From contig DIWF01000003.1 in NCBI GenBank assembly GCA_002422545.1, positions 62,001 through 126,000 on the forward strand: DNA of 64,000 nt, in the 5' to 3' direction. The stretch comes from Firmicutes bacterium UBA6113 (GTDB taxonomy: Bacteria > Bacillota > Clostridia > Tissierellales > Sedimentibacteraceae). The notes beneath the pieces are model-generated. The model was not told the DNA's origin, ran no database searches, and worked only from the letters and a program-made list of their open reading frames with translations. The first letter of the stretch is position 1; each line of letters opens with the position of its first letter. A program made the translations under genes and the position numbers. This document shows positions 25,283 through 34,124 of the stretch, piece by piece.

Positions 25283-25302
25283 GTTAAATTTAACTCATTA
25301 TA
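25283..25302 (-). promoter_or_regulatory. hpdB promoter: palindrome GTTAAATTTAAC and -10 TATAAT
   Basis: TATAAT on the minus strand (25297-25302) lies just upstream of a perfect 12-base palindrome (25283-25294) that covers the predicted start of transcription. A usable -35 is not visible at 17 bases; TTGACA is present but only four bases from the -10. Activation by a bound regulator is therefore plausible. The rest of the 25303-25496 gap shows no gene. Confidence 0.45.
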
Positions 25303-25496
25303 CTGCTGTCAAAAATTTGTGGTTAGTGAAAAGTGCACAGTTTTAAAAATTTTATTGCATTTATTTTCTTTAAATTGTTTGACTTTCCAACAAATGTTGA
25401 CACGTTTTTAGGTTTATTGACTAAATTTTGGAAACGTTCTTGTAATTCATCAACTGAAAATAATTTATCAAAATTGATATTTATAAAGTATCCAAA

Positions 25497-25528
25497 AAAG
25501 ATGTTTAGAATTTTTACTAAACATCTTT
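25497..25528 (-). terminator. Terminator after the ClpC-like gene
   Basis: AAAGATGTTTAG-(8)-CTAAACATCTTT, a 12-bp stem. On the minus strand TTTTTTGGATAC follows. Separates the clp gene from hpdB. Confidence 0.8.
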
Positions 25529-25592
25529 CATTATTTGTTCTAGTTATTAAGAGCTTTCCAATATTTTTGTTTCCCAGCCATAGGTTAACGTC

Positions 25593-27935
25593 TTAATTGT
25601 TAACACTATCATACAATTTTTCGTGGCATTCAATGTTACGACTTAAGTTTTCTGTTACAGTAAATACTACTTTTTCATCAATAAGTTTAACTTCAATGTT
25701 ACATCCCGGTGCAACATATTTAGATAAGAGTTCAGTAGCCAAAGCATCTTCAAGTTCCAGCTTAACTGCACGTTTCAACGGTCTGGCACCCATTTTTAAA
25801 TCATTATGTTTTTCAATGATATATTCTTTTACTGCATTTTCAATTATAAGGTTAATTCCATACAATTTCTTGCACCTATTGGCAAGTTCATTTACAAGCA
25901 ATGTCATAATCTGTTTCATATCATCAATATTCAATGCATTGAACACCATTACATCATCAATTCTGTTAATGAATTCCGGTTTAAACGTTCGCTTAACTTC
26001 AGCCATGACATTTGATTTCATTTTCTCATAATTTTCTTGAGCGCTGTTTACGCTTGTGAAACCAATAGTTTCAGGCACCATAATCCTATGGGCACCCACA
26101 TTGGACGTCATAATTATAACAGTATTCTTAAAATTAATTTTTTTGCCTTTGGCATCTGTTAACTGTCCGTCCTCCAATACTTGCAGCAAAATATTCAATA
26201 CATCAGTATGAGCTTTTTCCACCTCATCAAATAATATTACAGAGTAAGGGTTACGTCTTACTAATTCACTCAATTGTCCTCCATCTTCAAAACCAACATA
26301 TCCCGGAGGAGAACCTATCATTTTTGATATAGAATGAGACTCCATATATTCTGACATGTCTATTCGTATAAAAGACTGTTCTTTTTCAAACATGATATTT
26401 GATAACACTTTGCTTAGCTCTGTCTTTCCAACACCAGTAGGACCAAGAAACAAGAATGAACCAATTGGCTTGTTTGGATTTTGTATTCCTACTCTGCCGC
26501 GCCTCATAGCCCTTGCTACTGCGTTTACTGCCGATTTTTGTCCTATGATACTTTTTTGAATCATCATTTCTAACTTTAGAAGTTTTTCACTTTCTTTTTC
26601 TGTAAGACTTTTAACTGGGATATTTGTCCGGTCGGATACCACATCAGCTATTTCTGTTTTACCGACAGTCAATATCTTTCCATCTACATCAGGTGTATTA
26701 AAACTTTTTAGTCTCAGTGCTGCAGCTGCCTCATCAATCAAATCCAAAGCTTTATCCGGCAATCTCCTGTCGTTGATGTAACGATTGGACAAAATCACTG
26801 CTGCTTCAACTGCTTCCGGTAAAATATATACTTTATGATAATCCTCATATTTCTTAAGAACCCCGTTGAGTATTGATATGGATTCTTCGGTGGTAGGTTC
26901 TTCCACCATTATTGGTTGAAATCTTCTTTCTAATGCAGCTTCCTTTTCTATATACTTTCGATATTCTTCTAAAGTCGTTGCGCCTATCAATTGAATTTCT
27001 CCTCGTGCTAAGTATGGCTTCAATATATTAGAAGCATCAATAGCGCCTTCTGCACCACCAGCTCCTACAATTGTGTGAATTTCATCTAAAAACAGCAAAA
27101 TATTACCTGCATCTAGTACCTCGCCGATAATTTTTTTAAATCTTTCTTCAAATTCTCCCCTAAATTTACTTCCAGCAACAATGCCAGACAGATCTAATGC
27201 AACTACTCTTTTACACGCCATAGAAACAGGTGCCTTGTTTTGAGTAATAAGCATTGCCAAGCCTTCGGCAATTGCAGTTTTTCCAACTCCTGGTTCCCCT
27301 ATAAGACAAGGATTATTTTTAGTTCTTCGGATTAATGTCTGCATCATTCTGCGGATTTCTTTTTCTCTTCCAATTAGAGGATCCAGTTTTTCGGCTCTGG
27401 CTAATGCAGTAAGATCTCTGCTGTACTTATCCAATGTTTCTGTTTTTTTACATACAGCACTTTCATCATAGGATTCTTTAACTCCATAGCCGGATTTATT
27501 TTCTTTCATAGCCGAAATTATGTCTATATATAATTTATGAACTTCAACTCCCAATATTTTCATCAATTTTAACGCCATATTATCTTTGTCCTTTAGAATT
27601 GCCAAAATAATATGTTCGGAACTTGTAGCTTTTGCATGGAACCAGTCTGCCTGACTATGACTATTCTCTATTATTTTCATAACGGAAGGTGAATAATCAC
27701 GGACAACTCCATATACTGGTGTTTCACCAGCAGGAATCCATTTTTTTATCATTTCAGTTATTATTTCATCGCCCACATCATATTCACTAAGAATCCTTGA
27801 AACAAATCCAGTCTTTTCTCGGATTAGCCCTAGTAGAATGTGCTCAGCTCCAATATTGATTTGCCCAAATTTTCCGGCTGATTCTGATGCTATAGTTAAA
27901 ACATTGCTTGCGGTTTCAGTAAAATATGGTTTCAA
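25593..27935 (-). CDS. clpC: ClpC/ClpA-like AAA+ unfoldase lacking the middle domain
   Basis: Hsp100 ATPase (780 residues) that unfolds proteins for ClpP. Two N-terminal Clp repeats (about 1-140: FTETASNVLTIASESAGKFG, EHILLGLI, SEHIILAIL). First AAA+ module with Walker A GEPGVGKTA, Walker B LLFLDEIHT and arginine finger EAALERRFQP. Second with GPTGVGKTE, ILFDEVEKAH and sensor-2 GARPLKRA. The IGF loop (PETIGFTS) for ClpP docking is present. Between LIDEAAAALRLKSF and VGKTEIADVVS only ~11 residues remain, where ClpC normally carries a coiled-coil M-domain with a UVR motif. Adaptors such as MecA/McsB therefore have no usual landing site. No ctsR, mcsA or mcsB is adjacent. A TTG start at 27935 has GGAGG seven bases before it. 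Confidence 0.88.
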   Translation of the reverse strand: MKPYFTETASNVLTIASESAGKFGQINIGAEHILLGLIREKTGFVSRILSEYDVGDEIITEMIKKWIPAGETPVYGVVRDYSPSVMKIIENSHSQADWFHAKATSSEHIILAILKDKDNMALKLMKILGVEVHKLYIDIISAMKENKSGYGVKESYDESAVCKKTETLDKYSRDLTALARAEKLDPLIGREKEIRRMMQTLIRRTKNNPCLIGEPGVGKTAIAEGLAMLITQNKAPVSMACKRVVALDLSGIVAGSKFRGEFEERFKKIIGEVLDAGNILLFLDEIHTIVGAGGAEGAIDASNILKPYLARGEIQLIGATTLEEYRKYIEKEAALERRFQPIMVEEPTTEESISILNGVLKKYEDYHKVYILPEAVEAAVILSNRYINDRRLPDKALDLIDEAAAALRLKSFNTPDVDGKILTVGKTEIADVVSDRTNIPVKSLTEKESEKLLKLEMMIQKSIIGQKSAVNAVARAMRRGRVGIQNPNKPIGSFLFLGPTGVGKTELSKVLSNIMFEKEQSFIRIDMSEYMESHSISKMIGSPPGYVGFEDGGQLSELVRRNPYSVILFDEVEKAHTDVLNILLQVLEDGQLTDAKGKKINFKNTVIIMTSNVGAHRIMVPETIGFTSVNSAQENYEKMKSNVMAEVKRTFKPEFINRIDDVMVFNALNIDDMKQIMTLLVNELANRCKKLYGINLIIENAVKEYIIEKHNDLKMGARPLKRAVKLELEDALATELLSKYVAPGCNIEVKLIDEKVVFTVTENLSRNIECHEKLYDSVNN

Positions 27936-28116
27936 TAACAATCCTCCAAATAATTATAAAGCTAACTTTATATAATTTTCCTTCTTAATCAATTGTTTCC
28001 ATCATTAACTTTATTATTCTCAATTAATAGTTAGCCTGTACAACATATTTTACAAATAATATTAATCTTATAAGTTTTCACCTATTTGATAACATTATTA
28101 AATCGCTGATTGCATA

Positions 28117-28151
28117 AAAAAATGGCATTGTTTTTAACTACGCCATTTTTT
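28117..28151 (-). terminator. Terminator of the ATP synthase operon
   Basis: AAAAAATGGC and GCCATTTTTT pair around a 15-base loop; T-rich on both strands. Located 44 bases after the epsilon stop codon. The gap to the clp gene otherwise shows no feature. Confidence 0.75.
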
Positions 28152-28194
28152 AAATAATTAAGCTAATCCGCTTGAAAAACACTCTTTTTGATTG

Positions 28195-28611
28195 CTATAG
28201 TCCTGATGTATATTTCTTTTTTATTTTAAGACGTTCCATTGCTCTGGCTAAATTTGCTTTTGACATATAATATTCATAAGTACTCTGATCCTGACGCATT
28301 TGTTCTTCTGCACGTTCTTTTGCTTCCAGCGCTCTTTGTTCATCAATTTCATCAGGAAGTTCCACAGTATCTACAATCATAACTACTTTATTTTTAGAAA
28401 TTTGAATATGGCCGGCACCTGTAACTGCTATAATCCATTTGTCATCAGCAGTTTGTATACGCAATTCTCCAACATTAACAGCTATAACAGCATCCTCATG
28501 ATGAGCCAAAATACCAATTGATCCATCTGTTGACGGCAATATTAACTGCTTTGATTGACCTTCGTAAAATATTTTATTAATGGCAATTATTTTCAACTCA
28601 AAGGAACCCAT
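28195..28611 (-). CDS. atpC: F1Fo ATP synthase epsilon subunit
   Basis: Central-stalk subunit of 138 residues. N-terminal beta sandwich (FELKIIAINKIFYEGQSKQL, LPSTDGSIGILAHHEDAVIA, VGELRIQTADDKWIIAVTGA) and a C-terminal two-helix domain (EIDEQRALEAKERAEEQMRQ, ANLARAMERLKIKKKY) that can inhibit rotation in bacteria. It lies 17 bases after atpD with TGAGGTGAAAAG before its ATG. Last gene of the atpBEF-(delta-alpha)-GDC operon, the usual bacterial order. Confidence 0.95.
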   Translation of the reverse strand: MGSFELKIIAINKIFYEGQSKQLILPSTDGSIGILAHHEDAVIAVNVGELRIQTADDKWIIAVTGAGHIQISKNKVVMIVDTVELPDEIDEQRALEAKERAEEQMRQDQSTYEYYMSKANLARAMERLKIKKKYTSGL

Positions 28612-28628
28612 CTTTTCACCTCATTATG

Positions 28629-30017
28629 TTACTGGCCTTTTTTTGATTTTTGGATTACTTCTTCTATGGTTCCAACATTGAAAAATGACCATTCAGGATA
28701 TTCATCCATTTCACCGTTAATTATTGATTTGAAACCACGTATGGTTTCTGATAAAGGGACGTATTGTCCAGGCACACCAGTAAAAACTTCTGCCACATGG
28801 AATGGCTGAGACAGAAATCTTTGAATTTTTCTTGCTCTTAAAACCGTAAGTTTATCATCGTCTGAAAGTTCTTCCATGCCGAGTATGGCAATAATATCCT
28901 GTAATTCCTTGTATTTTTGTAATATCTGCTGAACACTTACTGCCGTATTATAATGTTCCTCTCCAACAACATCAACTTCCAATATTCTTGAAGAAGATTC
29001 CAGGGGATCAACTGCAGGATAAATCCCCTGCTCAACAATTTTTCTGGAAAGTACTGTTGTAGCATCCAAATGAGCAAATGTAGTGGCCGGTGCAGGATCC
29101 GTCAAGTCGTCTGCTGGTACATATACTGCCTGCACGGACGTAACAGAACCATTTTTAGTTGATGCTATTCTTTCTTGAAGTTCGCCCATTTCTGTTGCCA
29201 GAGTAGGCTGATAACCTACTGCTGAAGGCATACGCCCAAGAAGTGCTGAAACTTCAGAACCTGCCTGTACGAATCTGAATATATTGTCTATAAATAGTAA
29301 TACATTTTGATGTTCCACATCCCTGAAATATTCAGCCATTGTAAGACCAGATTCTGCAACTCTCATACGTGCTCCCGGCGGTTCATTCATTTGACCGAAT
29401 ACAAGCGCTGTTTTTTCCAATACACCGGATTCTTTCATTTCTATCCACAAATCGTTACCTTCTCTTGAACGTTCTCCTACTCCTGTAAAAATAGAGTAAC
29501 CTCCATGTTCTGTTGCGATATTTCGTATTAATTCCTGAATCAATACTGTCTTACCAACTCCTGCTCCACCAAAAAGACCAATCTTACCACCTTTTGCGTA
29601 AGGCGCAAGGAGGTCTATTACCTTGATTCCAGTTTCCAAAATTTCTACAACCGGATTTTGGTCCTCAAATTTTGGCGGTTTTCTGTGAATAACCCATTTT
29701 TCCACATTTTCTAAATGTTCTTCTTTATCTATTGTATTTCCTACTACATTGAACAACCTTCCAAGCGTCTTTTTTCCAACAGGGACCTTAATTCCATCAC
29801 CTGTTGCTGTTACTTCCATGTTTCTAAAAAGGCCATCACTAGATGAAAGCATGATGCATCGCACGGTATTATTGCCAATGTGCTGCGCTACCTCCATAAC
29901 ACGAACTTCACCATCTTTTATCACTTCTAATGCTTCTTTTATAGAGGGAAGTTTATTTTCATCAAATTCAACATCTACAACAGGGCCTAAAATCTGAACT
30001 ATTTTTCCTTTATTCAT
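28629..30017 (-). CDS. atpD: F1Fo ATP synthase beta subunit
   Basis: Catalytic subunit of 462 residues. Beta-barrel domain 1-75; P-loop GLFGGAGVGKTVLIQELI; catalytic Glu region GERSREGNDLW; DELSEED-like segment MEELSDDDKLTVLRARKIQR near the C-terminus; signature PSAVGYQPTLATEMGELQER. Its ATG overlaps the gamma stop codon (ATGA type), so translation is coupled. All catalytic motifs are intact. Confidence 0.97.
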   Translation of the reverse strand: MNKGKIVQILGPVVDVEFDENKLPSIKEALEVIKDGEVRVMEVAQHIGNNTVRCIMLSSSDGLFRNMEVTATGDGIKVPVGKKTLGRLFNVVGNTIDKEEHLENVEKWVIHRKPPKFEDQNPVVEILETGIKVIDLLAPYAKGGKIGLFGGAGVGKTVLIQELIRNIATEHGGYSIFTGVGERSREGNDLWIEMKESGVLEKTALVFGQMNEPPGARMRVAESGLTMAEYFRDVEHQNVLLFIDNIFRFVQAGSEVSALLGRMPSAVGYQPTLATEMGELQERIASTKNGSVTSVQAVYVPADDLTDPAPATTFAHLDATTVLSRKIVEQGIYPAVDPLESSSRILEVDVVGEEHYNTAVSVQQILQKYKELQDIIAILGMEELSDDDKLTVLRARKIQRFLSQPFHVAEVFTGVPGQYVPLSETIRGFKSIINGEMDEYPEWSFFNVGTIEEVIQKSKKGQ

Positions 30018-30901
30018 AGCTTCTTCCTCTTCTGTGCTTTAGCACCGCTGATTACTTCTGTTACCTCTTGAGTAATAGCTGCCTGCCTAGCTCTATTATA
30101 AATAATCGATAATTCTTTTAGCATGTCTTTTGCATTATCAGTAGCTGCTTCCATTGCCATCATTCTGGCATTCTGCTCACTTGAATAAGCTTCTGTTAAA
30201 GCACCGTAAATGAAACCGGTTACAAAATTCGGTATTAAATTGTTTAAAACATCATGGGGTGTCGGAATGTAACTCGTTTCATCTATAGTATCGTCAGTTC
30301 CATCTTCATCCATGAAATCAACTTTCCTTAAAGGCAAAATTTTCTGAATTTCAGCCTTGCACTCCAAAGAATTAATCATCCTTGTATATATAATATAGAT
30401 TTCATCCAGCTCCTGTTCATTAAACAATTGAACAATCCTTCCTGAAATAACCCTTGCTCTATGTAGTGTAGGATTTTGAACTGTATATTTAAACTCAGCA
30501 TCATAATTAATTCCTTTGTTTTCAAAGTAGCTTCTTCCAACATTACCGGCTACAAATAAAACATGATTCCCATCTTTTTTAAGTTCATCTTCAGCAATTT
30601 TGATAACATTATTGTTATATGCACCTGCCAAACCTTTGTCTCCAGTTATTACAATATAACCTTTATTCCTGTTTATCTTATCCGGCTTGTCATCAAAATA
30701 ACTGAGTTTTACATCTTCTGGTATTCTCTTAATTACGCGAACAATGGCTTCTTGTAATGAATAAAAATATGGCTGAGTATTTTTAAGGTTAGTTTTCGCC
30801 CTTTTTAATTTTGAAGAAGAAATCATATACATTGCATTTGTAATCTTCATGGTATCCTTAACGCTGCTTATTCTATTTTTGATTTCCCTTGCATTTGACA
30901 T
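30014..30901 (-). CDS. atpG: F1Fo ATP synthase gamma subunit
   Basis: Rotor shaft of 295 residues. Conserved N-terminal helix (REIKNRISSVKDTMKITNAM, YMISSSKLKRAK), Rossmann-like middle (GYIVITGDKGLAGAYNNNVI) and C-terminal helix (ARMMAMEAATDNAKDMLKEL, YNRARQAAITQEVTEVISGA). Length and ends are normal. Starts three bases after the delta-alpha gene and overlaps atpD by four. Confidence 0.96.
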   Translation of the reverse strand: MSNAREIKNRISSVKDTMKITNAMYMISSSKLKRAKTNLKNTQPYFYSLQEAIVRVIKRIPEDVKLSYFDDKPDKINRNKGYIVITGDKGLAGAYNNNVIKIAEDELKKDGNHVLFVAGNVGRSYFENKGINYDAEFKYTVQNPTLHRARVISGRIVQLFNEQELDEIYIIYTRMINSLECKAEIQKILPLRKVDFMDEDGTDDTIDETSYIPTPHDVLNNLIPNFVTGFIYGALTEAYSSEQNARMMAMEAATDNAKDMLKELSIIYNRARQAAITQEVTEVISGAKAQKRKKL

Positions 30902-30904
30902 ATC

Positions 30905-32674
30905 CTACCACCTGCTTTTATAATCGGAGGATGCTTTTAATATTCTTATCTCAAGCTCATCACTCAGCATTTTTGAAGTTTCCAGTTCCTGAATGATATC
31001 TAGATGATACTGTTCAAAAAATTCCAACAATCCGTTCTTATATTCATTAAAGCGTTTAATATCAATGCCTGTCATACACTTCTTAGTTGCAGCACAAAGT
31101 AAAATAACCTGTTTCGCCATACTTAAAGGTTCACATAACGGCTGTTTTAAAAGCTCCATCAATCCTTTTCCATAATTCAGCTGTGCGAATGTTGCTTCAT
31201 CCAAATCAGAACTGAACTGAGTGAAAACTTCCATTTCACGGTACTGGGCAAGATCTATACGAATGCTACCTGAAGACTTTTTCATTGCTTTTGTCTGTGC
31301 TGCACCCCCTACACGAGACACAGAAAGCCCAACATTAACAGCAGGACGTTGTCCAGCGAAGAAGAGGTCACTCTCTAAATAAATCTGACCGTCCGTAATT
31401 GATATAACATTTGTTGGTATATATGCAGAAACATCATTTGCTTGTGTTTCAACAATTGGAAGTGCAGTTATGGAACCTCCGCCTAATTCTGGTACAAGTT
31501 TGCTGGACCTCTCAAGAAGTCTGGAATGCAAATAAAAAACATCTCCCGGATATGCCTCACGGCCTGGTGAACGTTCAAGTAAAAGAGACAGAGATCTGTA
31601 TGCTACCGCATGTTTAGACAAATCATCATAGACTATCAATACATCTTTTCCCTTATACATAAAATATTCTGCCATTGAGGTGCCTGCATATGGAGCAATA
31701 TATTGCAAGGAAGCTGGATCACTTGCAACTGATGATACAATGATTGTATAATCCATGGCACCATACTTTCTCAAGGTATTTTCTACCTTCGCAACTGTTG
31801 ATGCTTTCTGTCCTATAGCTACATATATACAAATTACATTTTGTCCTTTTTGGTTTATTATAGTGTCAGTAGCAATGGTTGTTTTACCTGTCTGCCTGTC
31901 ACCGATGATAAGTTCCCTCTGCCCGCGCCCTATGGGGAACATGGAATCAATTGCAAGAATTCCTGTTTGCAAAGGTGTATTAACTGATTTTCTGTCTACA
32001 ATACTCGGCGCCTTGCATTCTATTGGCCGAAAATCATCGGCTAGAATTTCTCCCTTTCCATCTATAGGAGCGCCTAAAGCATCAACTACTCTTCCTAAAA
32101 AATTATCCCCTACAAAGACGCCTGCTATTTTGCCTGTCCTGATTACACGTGAACCTTCTTTTAAATCATTTTCACTTCCAAATAAAATGCATCCTATTTC
32201 GTCAAATCTTATATCCTGAACCATTCCTTTAACGCCTGATTCAAAAATTACTATTTCACCAAACATTGCATGATCTATGCCGTCTACTGCAACTATACCA
32301 TCTCCGATACGTTTTACAAATCCAATTTCCTTTTCTGTTTTTTCAAACTCCAAATTTTCTATTTTTGTTCTGAGCAAAGAAATTATTTCTTCGGAACTTG
32401 AGAAAGTAGTGTTGTTATCTAAAACTTCCTGCTTCACTTGGTTAAGAAGTCCACGCATGCTACAATCGTATTCCTGATTACCGACACGTATTATAAATCC
32501 ACCCAAAAGTTTAGGTTCTTCTTCTAAATCAATTTTCATATCATTAATATTTACTTCATATTTTTTTGACAAGAAATTTATAATTTTTTTATACTGCGCT
32601 TCATCAGGCGCAGTTACATATGAAATAATTATAGAGAGCTTTTTCCTATTTTCATCTGCTGCCTTTTGTACCAT
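30905..32674 (-). CDS. atpA: ATP synthase delta(C-terminal domain)-alpha fusion subunit
   Basis: Protein of 589 residues, about 85 longer than normal alpha. Residues ~11-86 are the C-terminal domain of the delta (OSCP) subunit: LSIIISYVTAPDEAQYKKII, then PKLLGGFIIRVGNQEYDCSM and RGLLNQVKQEVL, where AtpH proteins have the same LLGGxxVRxGDxxxDxSxRGxL pattern. Residues ~91-589 are a complete alpha subunit: helix SSSEEIISLLRTKIENL, barrel EIGFVKRIGDGIVAVDGID, P-loop GDRQTGKTTIATD, VGLSVSRVGGAAQ. The N-terminal six-helix domain of delta is missing, and no separate atpH exists between atpF and this gene. ATG with AGGTGAATTAG, inside the last codons of atpF. No stop or frameshift separates the two parts. 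Confidence 0.95.
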   Translation of the reverse strand: MVQKAADENRKKLSIIISYVTAPDEAQYKKIINFLSKKYEVNINDMKIDLEEEPKLLGGFIIRVGNQEYDCSMRGLLNQVKQEVLDNNTTFSSSEEIISLLRTKIENLEFEKTEKEIGFVKRIGDGIVAVDGIDHAMFGEIVIFESGVKGMVQDIRFDEIGCILFGSENDLKEGSRVIRTGKIAGVFVGDNFLGRVVDALGAPIDGKGEILADDFRPIECKAPSIVDRKSVNTPLQTGILAIDSMFPIGRGQRELIIGDRQTGKTTIATDTIINQKGQNVICIYVAIGQKASTVAKVENTLRKYGAMDYTIIVSSVASDPASLQYIAPYAGTSMAEYFMYKGKDVLIVYDDLSKHAVAYRSLSLLLERSPGREAYPGDVFYLHSRLLERSSKLVPELGGGSITALPIVETQANDVSAYIPTNVISITDGQIYLESDLFFAGQRPAVNVGLSVSRVGGAAQTKAMKKSSGSIRIDLAQYREMEVFTQFSSDLDEATFAQLNYGKGLMELLKQPLCEPLSMAKQVILLCAATKKCMTGIDIKRFNEYKNGLLEFFEQYHLDIIQELETSKMLSDELEIRILKASSDYKSRW

Positions 32675-33155
32675 CTAATTCACCTGCTTCGGTTAAGAAC
32701 CTTTCATAGATTATCTTATTGCTCTCTGGTGTAACATTTGCACCAATGATTTTAGTTGCAGTTTCCATTGCAAGATTAGCAATTTCTGTCTTCATCTTAA
32801 GAAGTTCTTTACTATGTTGAGATTTAATGTTTTTATTAGCATTTGCAATTATTTTTCCGGCTTCCTCATTTGCACTTCTTATTATGTTGTCGTATTCTAC
32901 TCTTGCCTGTGCCTTTGTTTCATCAATTATTTGTTTTGATAAATCGTTTGTAGTTTTTAAAGCATCTTCATATTCATTTTTCAATTTTAATGCATTGTCT
33001 TTAGTTAGATAAGCTTCTGCATACTGTTGTTCCAGCAAGTTCTTTCTTTTATCCAATATGTTGTTTAATGGATTAAACAAGAATTTTTTCATCAAGAAAT
33101 AGAGAACAAGCAGATTTATGATTGTGAACAAGAGATTTATATTTAATTTAAGCAA
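32652..33155 (-). CDS. atpF: F1Fo ATP synthase b subunit
   Basis: Peripheral stalk subunit of 167 residues: one N-terminal membrane helix (NINLLFTIINLLVLYFLMKK) and a long charged coiled coil (RKNLLEQQYAEAYLTKDNAL, then EYDNIIRSANEEAGKIIANA). The C-terminal tail MATKIIGANVTPES-type sequence is the usual delta-binding end. TTG start with AGGAGAAATCG. It overlaps the fusion gene by 23 bases, the place where atpH would normally stand. Confidence 0.94.
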   Translation of the reverse strand: MLKLNINLLFTIINLLVLYFLMKKFLFNPLNNILDKRKNLLEQQYAEAYLTKDNALKLKNEYEDALKTTNDLSKQIIDETKAQARVEYDNIIRSANEEAGKIIANANKNIKSQHSKELLKMKTEIANLAMETATKIIGANVTPESNKIIYERFLTEAGELDGTKGSR

Positions 33156-33185
33156 CGATTTCTCCTACCTTTCTTTTTCTTAATG

Positions 33186-33410
33186 TTATGCCAAAAACAA
33201 AATAATTAATATGGCTACTACGAATCCATATATTGCAGTCGCTTCTGCAAGTGCGCATCCCAATAACAACAATTTAGTGATTGCTCCCTCAGCTTCCGGC
33301 TGTCTTGCCACTGACTCTGTAGCCTTACCTGTTGCTATGCCTATGCTTATACCTGCTCCTATACCTGTTAATACTGCTATTCCAGCTCCGATTGCTAATA
33401 ATGTTGTCAT
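33186..33410 (-). CDS. atpE: F1Fo ATP synthase c subunit (rotor ring)
   Basis: Two-helix proteolipid of 74 residues. Helix 1 GAGIAVLTGIGAGISIGIAT, polar loop ESVARQPEAEG, helix 2 LLLLGCALAEATAIYGFVVA with the ion-carrying Glu56. In sodium-type rings a Gln in helix 1 and a Ser after the Glu bind Na+. By alignment these are Ile23 and Ala57 here, while Thr58 and Tyr61 are kept. This suggests proton coupling, an inference from residue pattern only. Confidence 0.96.
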   Translation of the reverse strand: MTTLLAIGAGIAVLTGIGAGISIGIATGKATESVARQPEAEGAITKLLLLGCALAEATAIYGFVVAILIILFLA

Positions 33411-33437
33411 ATAATACTCCTTTTCTTTTTTAGTGTT

Positions 33438-34124
33438 TTATTCAATTGCTTCTTTGATAAAAAGTGATGTTAAAAAAACAAAGACGTATGCTTGTATAAG
33501 CCCATCAAAGATATCAAAATACAAACTAAAGGGAACCGGTATGCCCACTGGTATTATGATTTTGATTAATTCCATAACTACAAAAGCTCCAAGCACATTT
33601 CCGTACAGTCGCATGCAAAGGGACAATGGACGAATAAATATCTCCAGAATATTTATTGGTGTTACAACAGCAACAGGTTCTGCAAAACTTTTAAAGAATT
33701 TTCTTGCTCCCTTTTTTCGAAATTTAGCCAATTCTGTTAAGACTATGCTCATTATGGCCAGTCCTAAAGTTATATTAAGGTCCTTTGTAGGCGGCTTAAA
33801 TCCAAAAAGAGCACTTGTATTGGCTATTCCAAGAAAAATTAGAACCGTCGCCAAATATGGTACAAATTTCTTCCCATGTTCCCCAATTATACCTTCAATC
33901 ATACCTTGAATGCCAACAACAGCTGTTTCTAATATAAGCTGTCTTTTGCTGATATTTTCTACTTTTAAGTCCCTTGTAAGCAATACGGAAGCAATAAATA
34001 AAATTGCCATTATGACCCATGTTACTGCAACCGATTCAAGTACTTCTATTCCTCCAAGCACCGGAATAATAAACACTGTCTCACAAGTAAGTTCATGCAT
34101 TAATTCTTCTGCTAAATGATTCAT
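33438..34124 (-). CDS. atpB: F1Fo ATP synthase a subunit
   Basis: Stator membrane subunit of 228 residues. About five to six helices, with the essential arginine in LSLCMRLYGNVLGAF and the helix partner FDGLIQAYVFVFLTSLFI. Start taken at 34124, where AAGGAGGTGA precedes the ATG by the normal distance; a longer frame has no support. First gene of the operon. No atpI or atpZ gene is found upstream. Confidence 0.95.
   Translation of the reverse strand: MNHLAEELMHELTCETVFIIPVLGGIEVLESVAVTWVIMAILFIASVLLTRDLKVENISKRQLILETAVVGIQGMIEGIIGEHGKKFVPYLATVLIFLGIANTSALFGFKPPTKDLNITLGLAIMSIVLTELAKFRKKGARKFFKSFAEPVAVVTPINILEIFIRPLSLCMRLYGNVLGAFVVMELIKIIIPVGIPVPFSLYFDIFDGLIQAYVFVFLTSLFIKEAIE

Noticed and set aside
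25309..25345. CRP-type TGTGA-N6-TCACA site upstream of hpdB
   Set aside because: Only partial half-sites (GTGAAAAGTGCAC) are present and the symmetry is poor.
27942..28116. CtsR or CIRCE operator before the ClpC-like gene
   Set aside because: Neither the GGTCAAA tandem repeat nor the CIRCE inverted repeat could be found.
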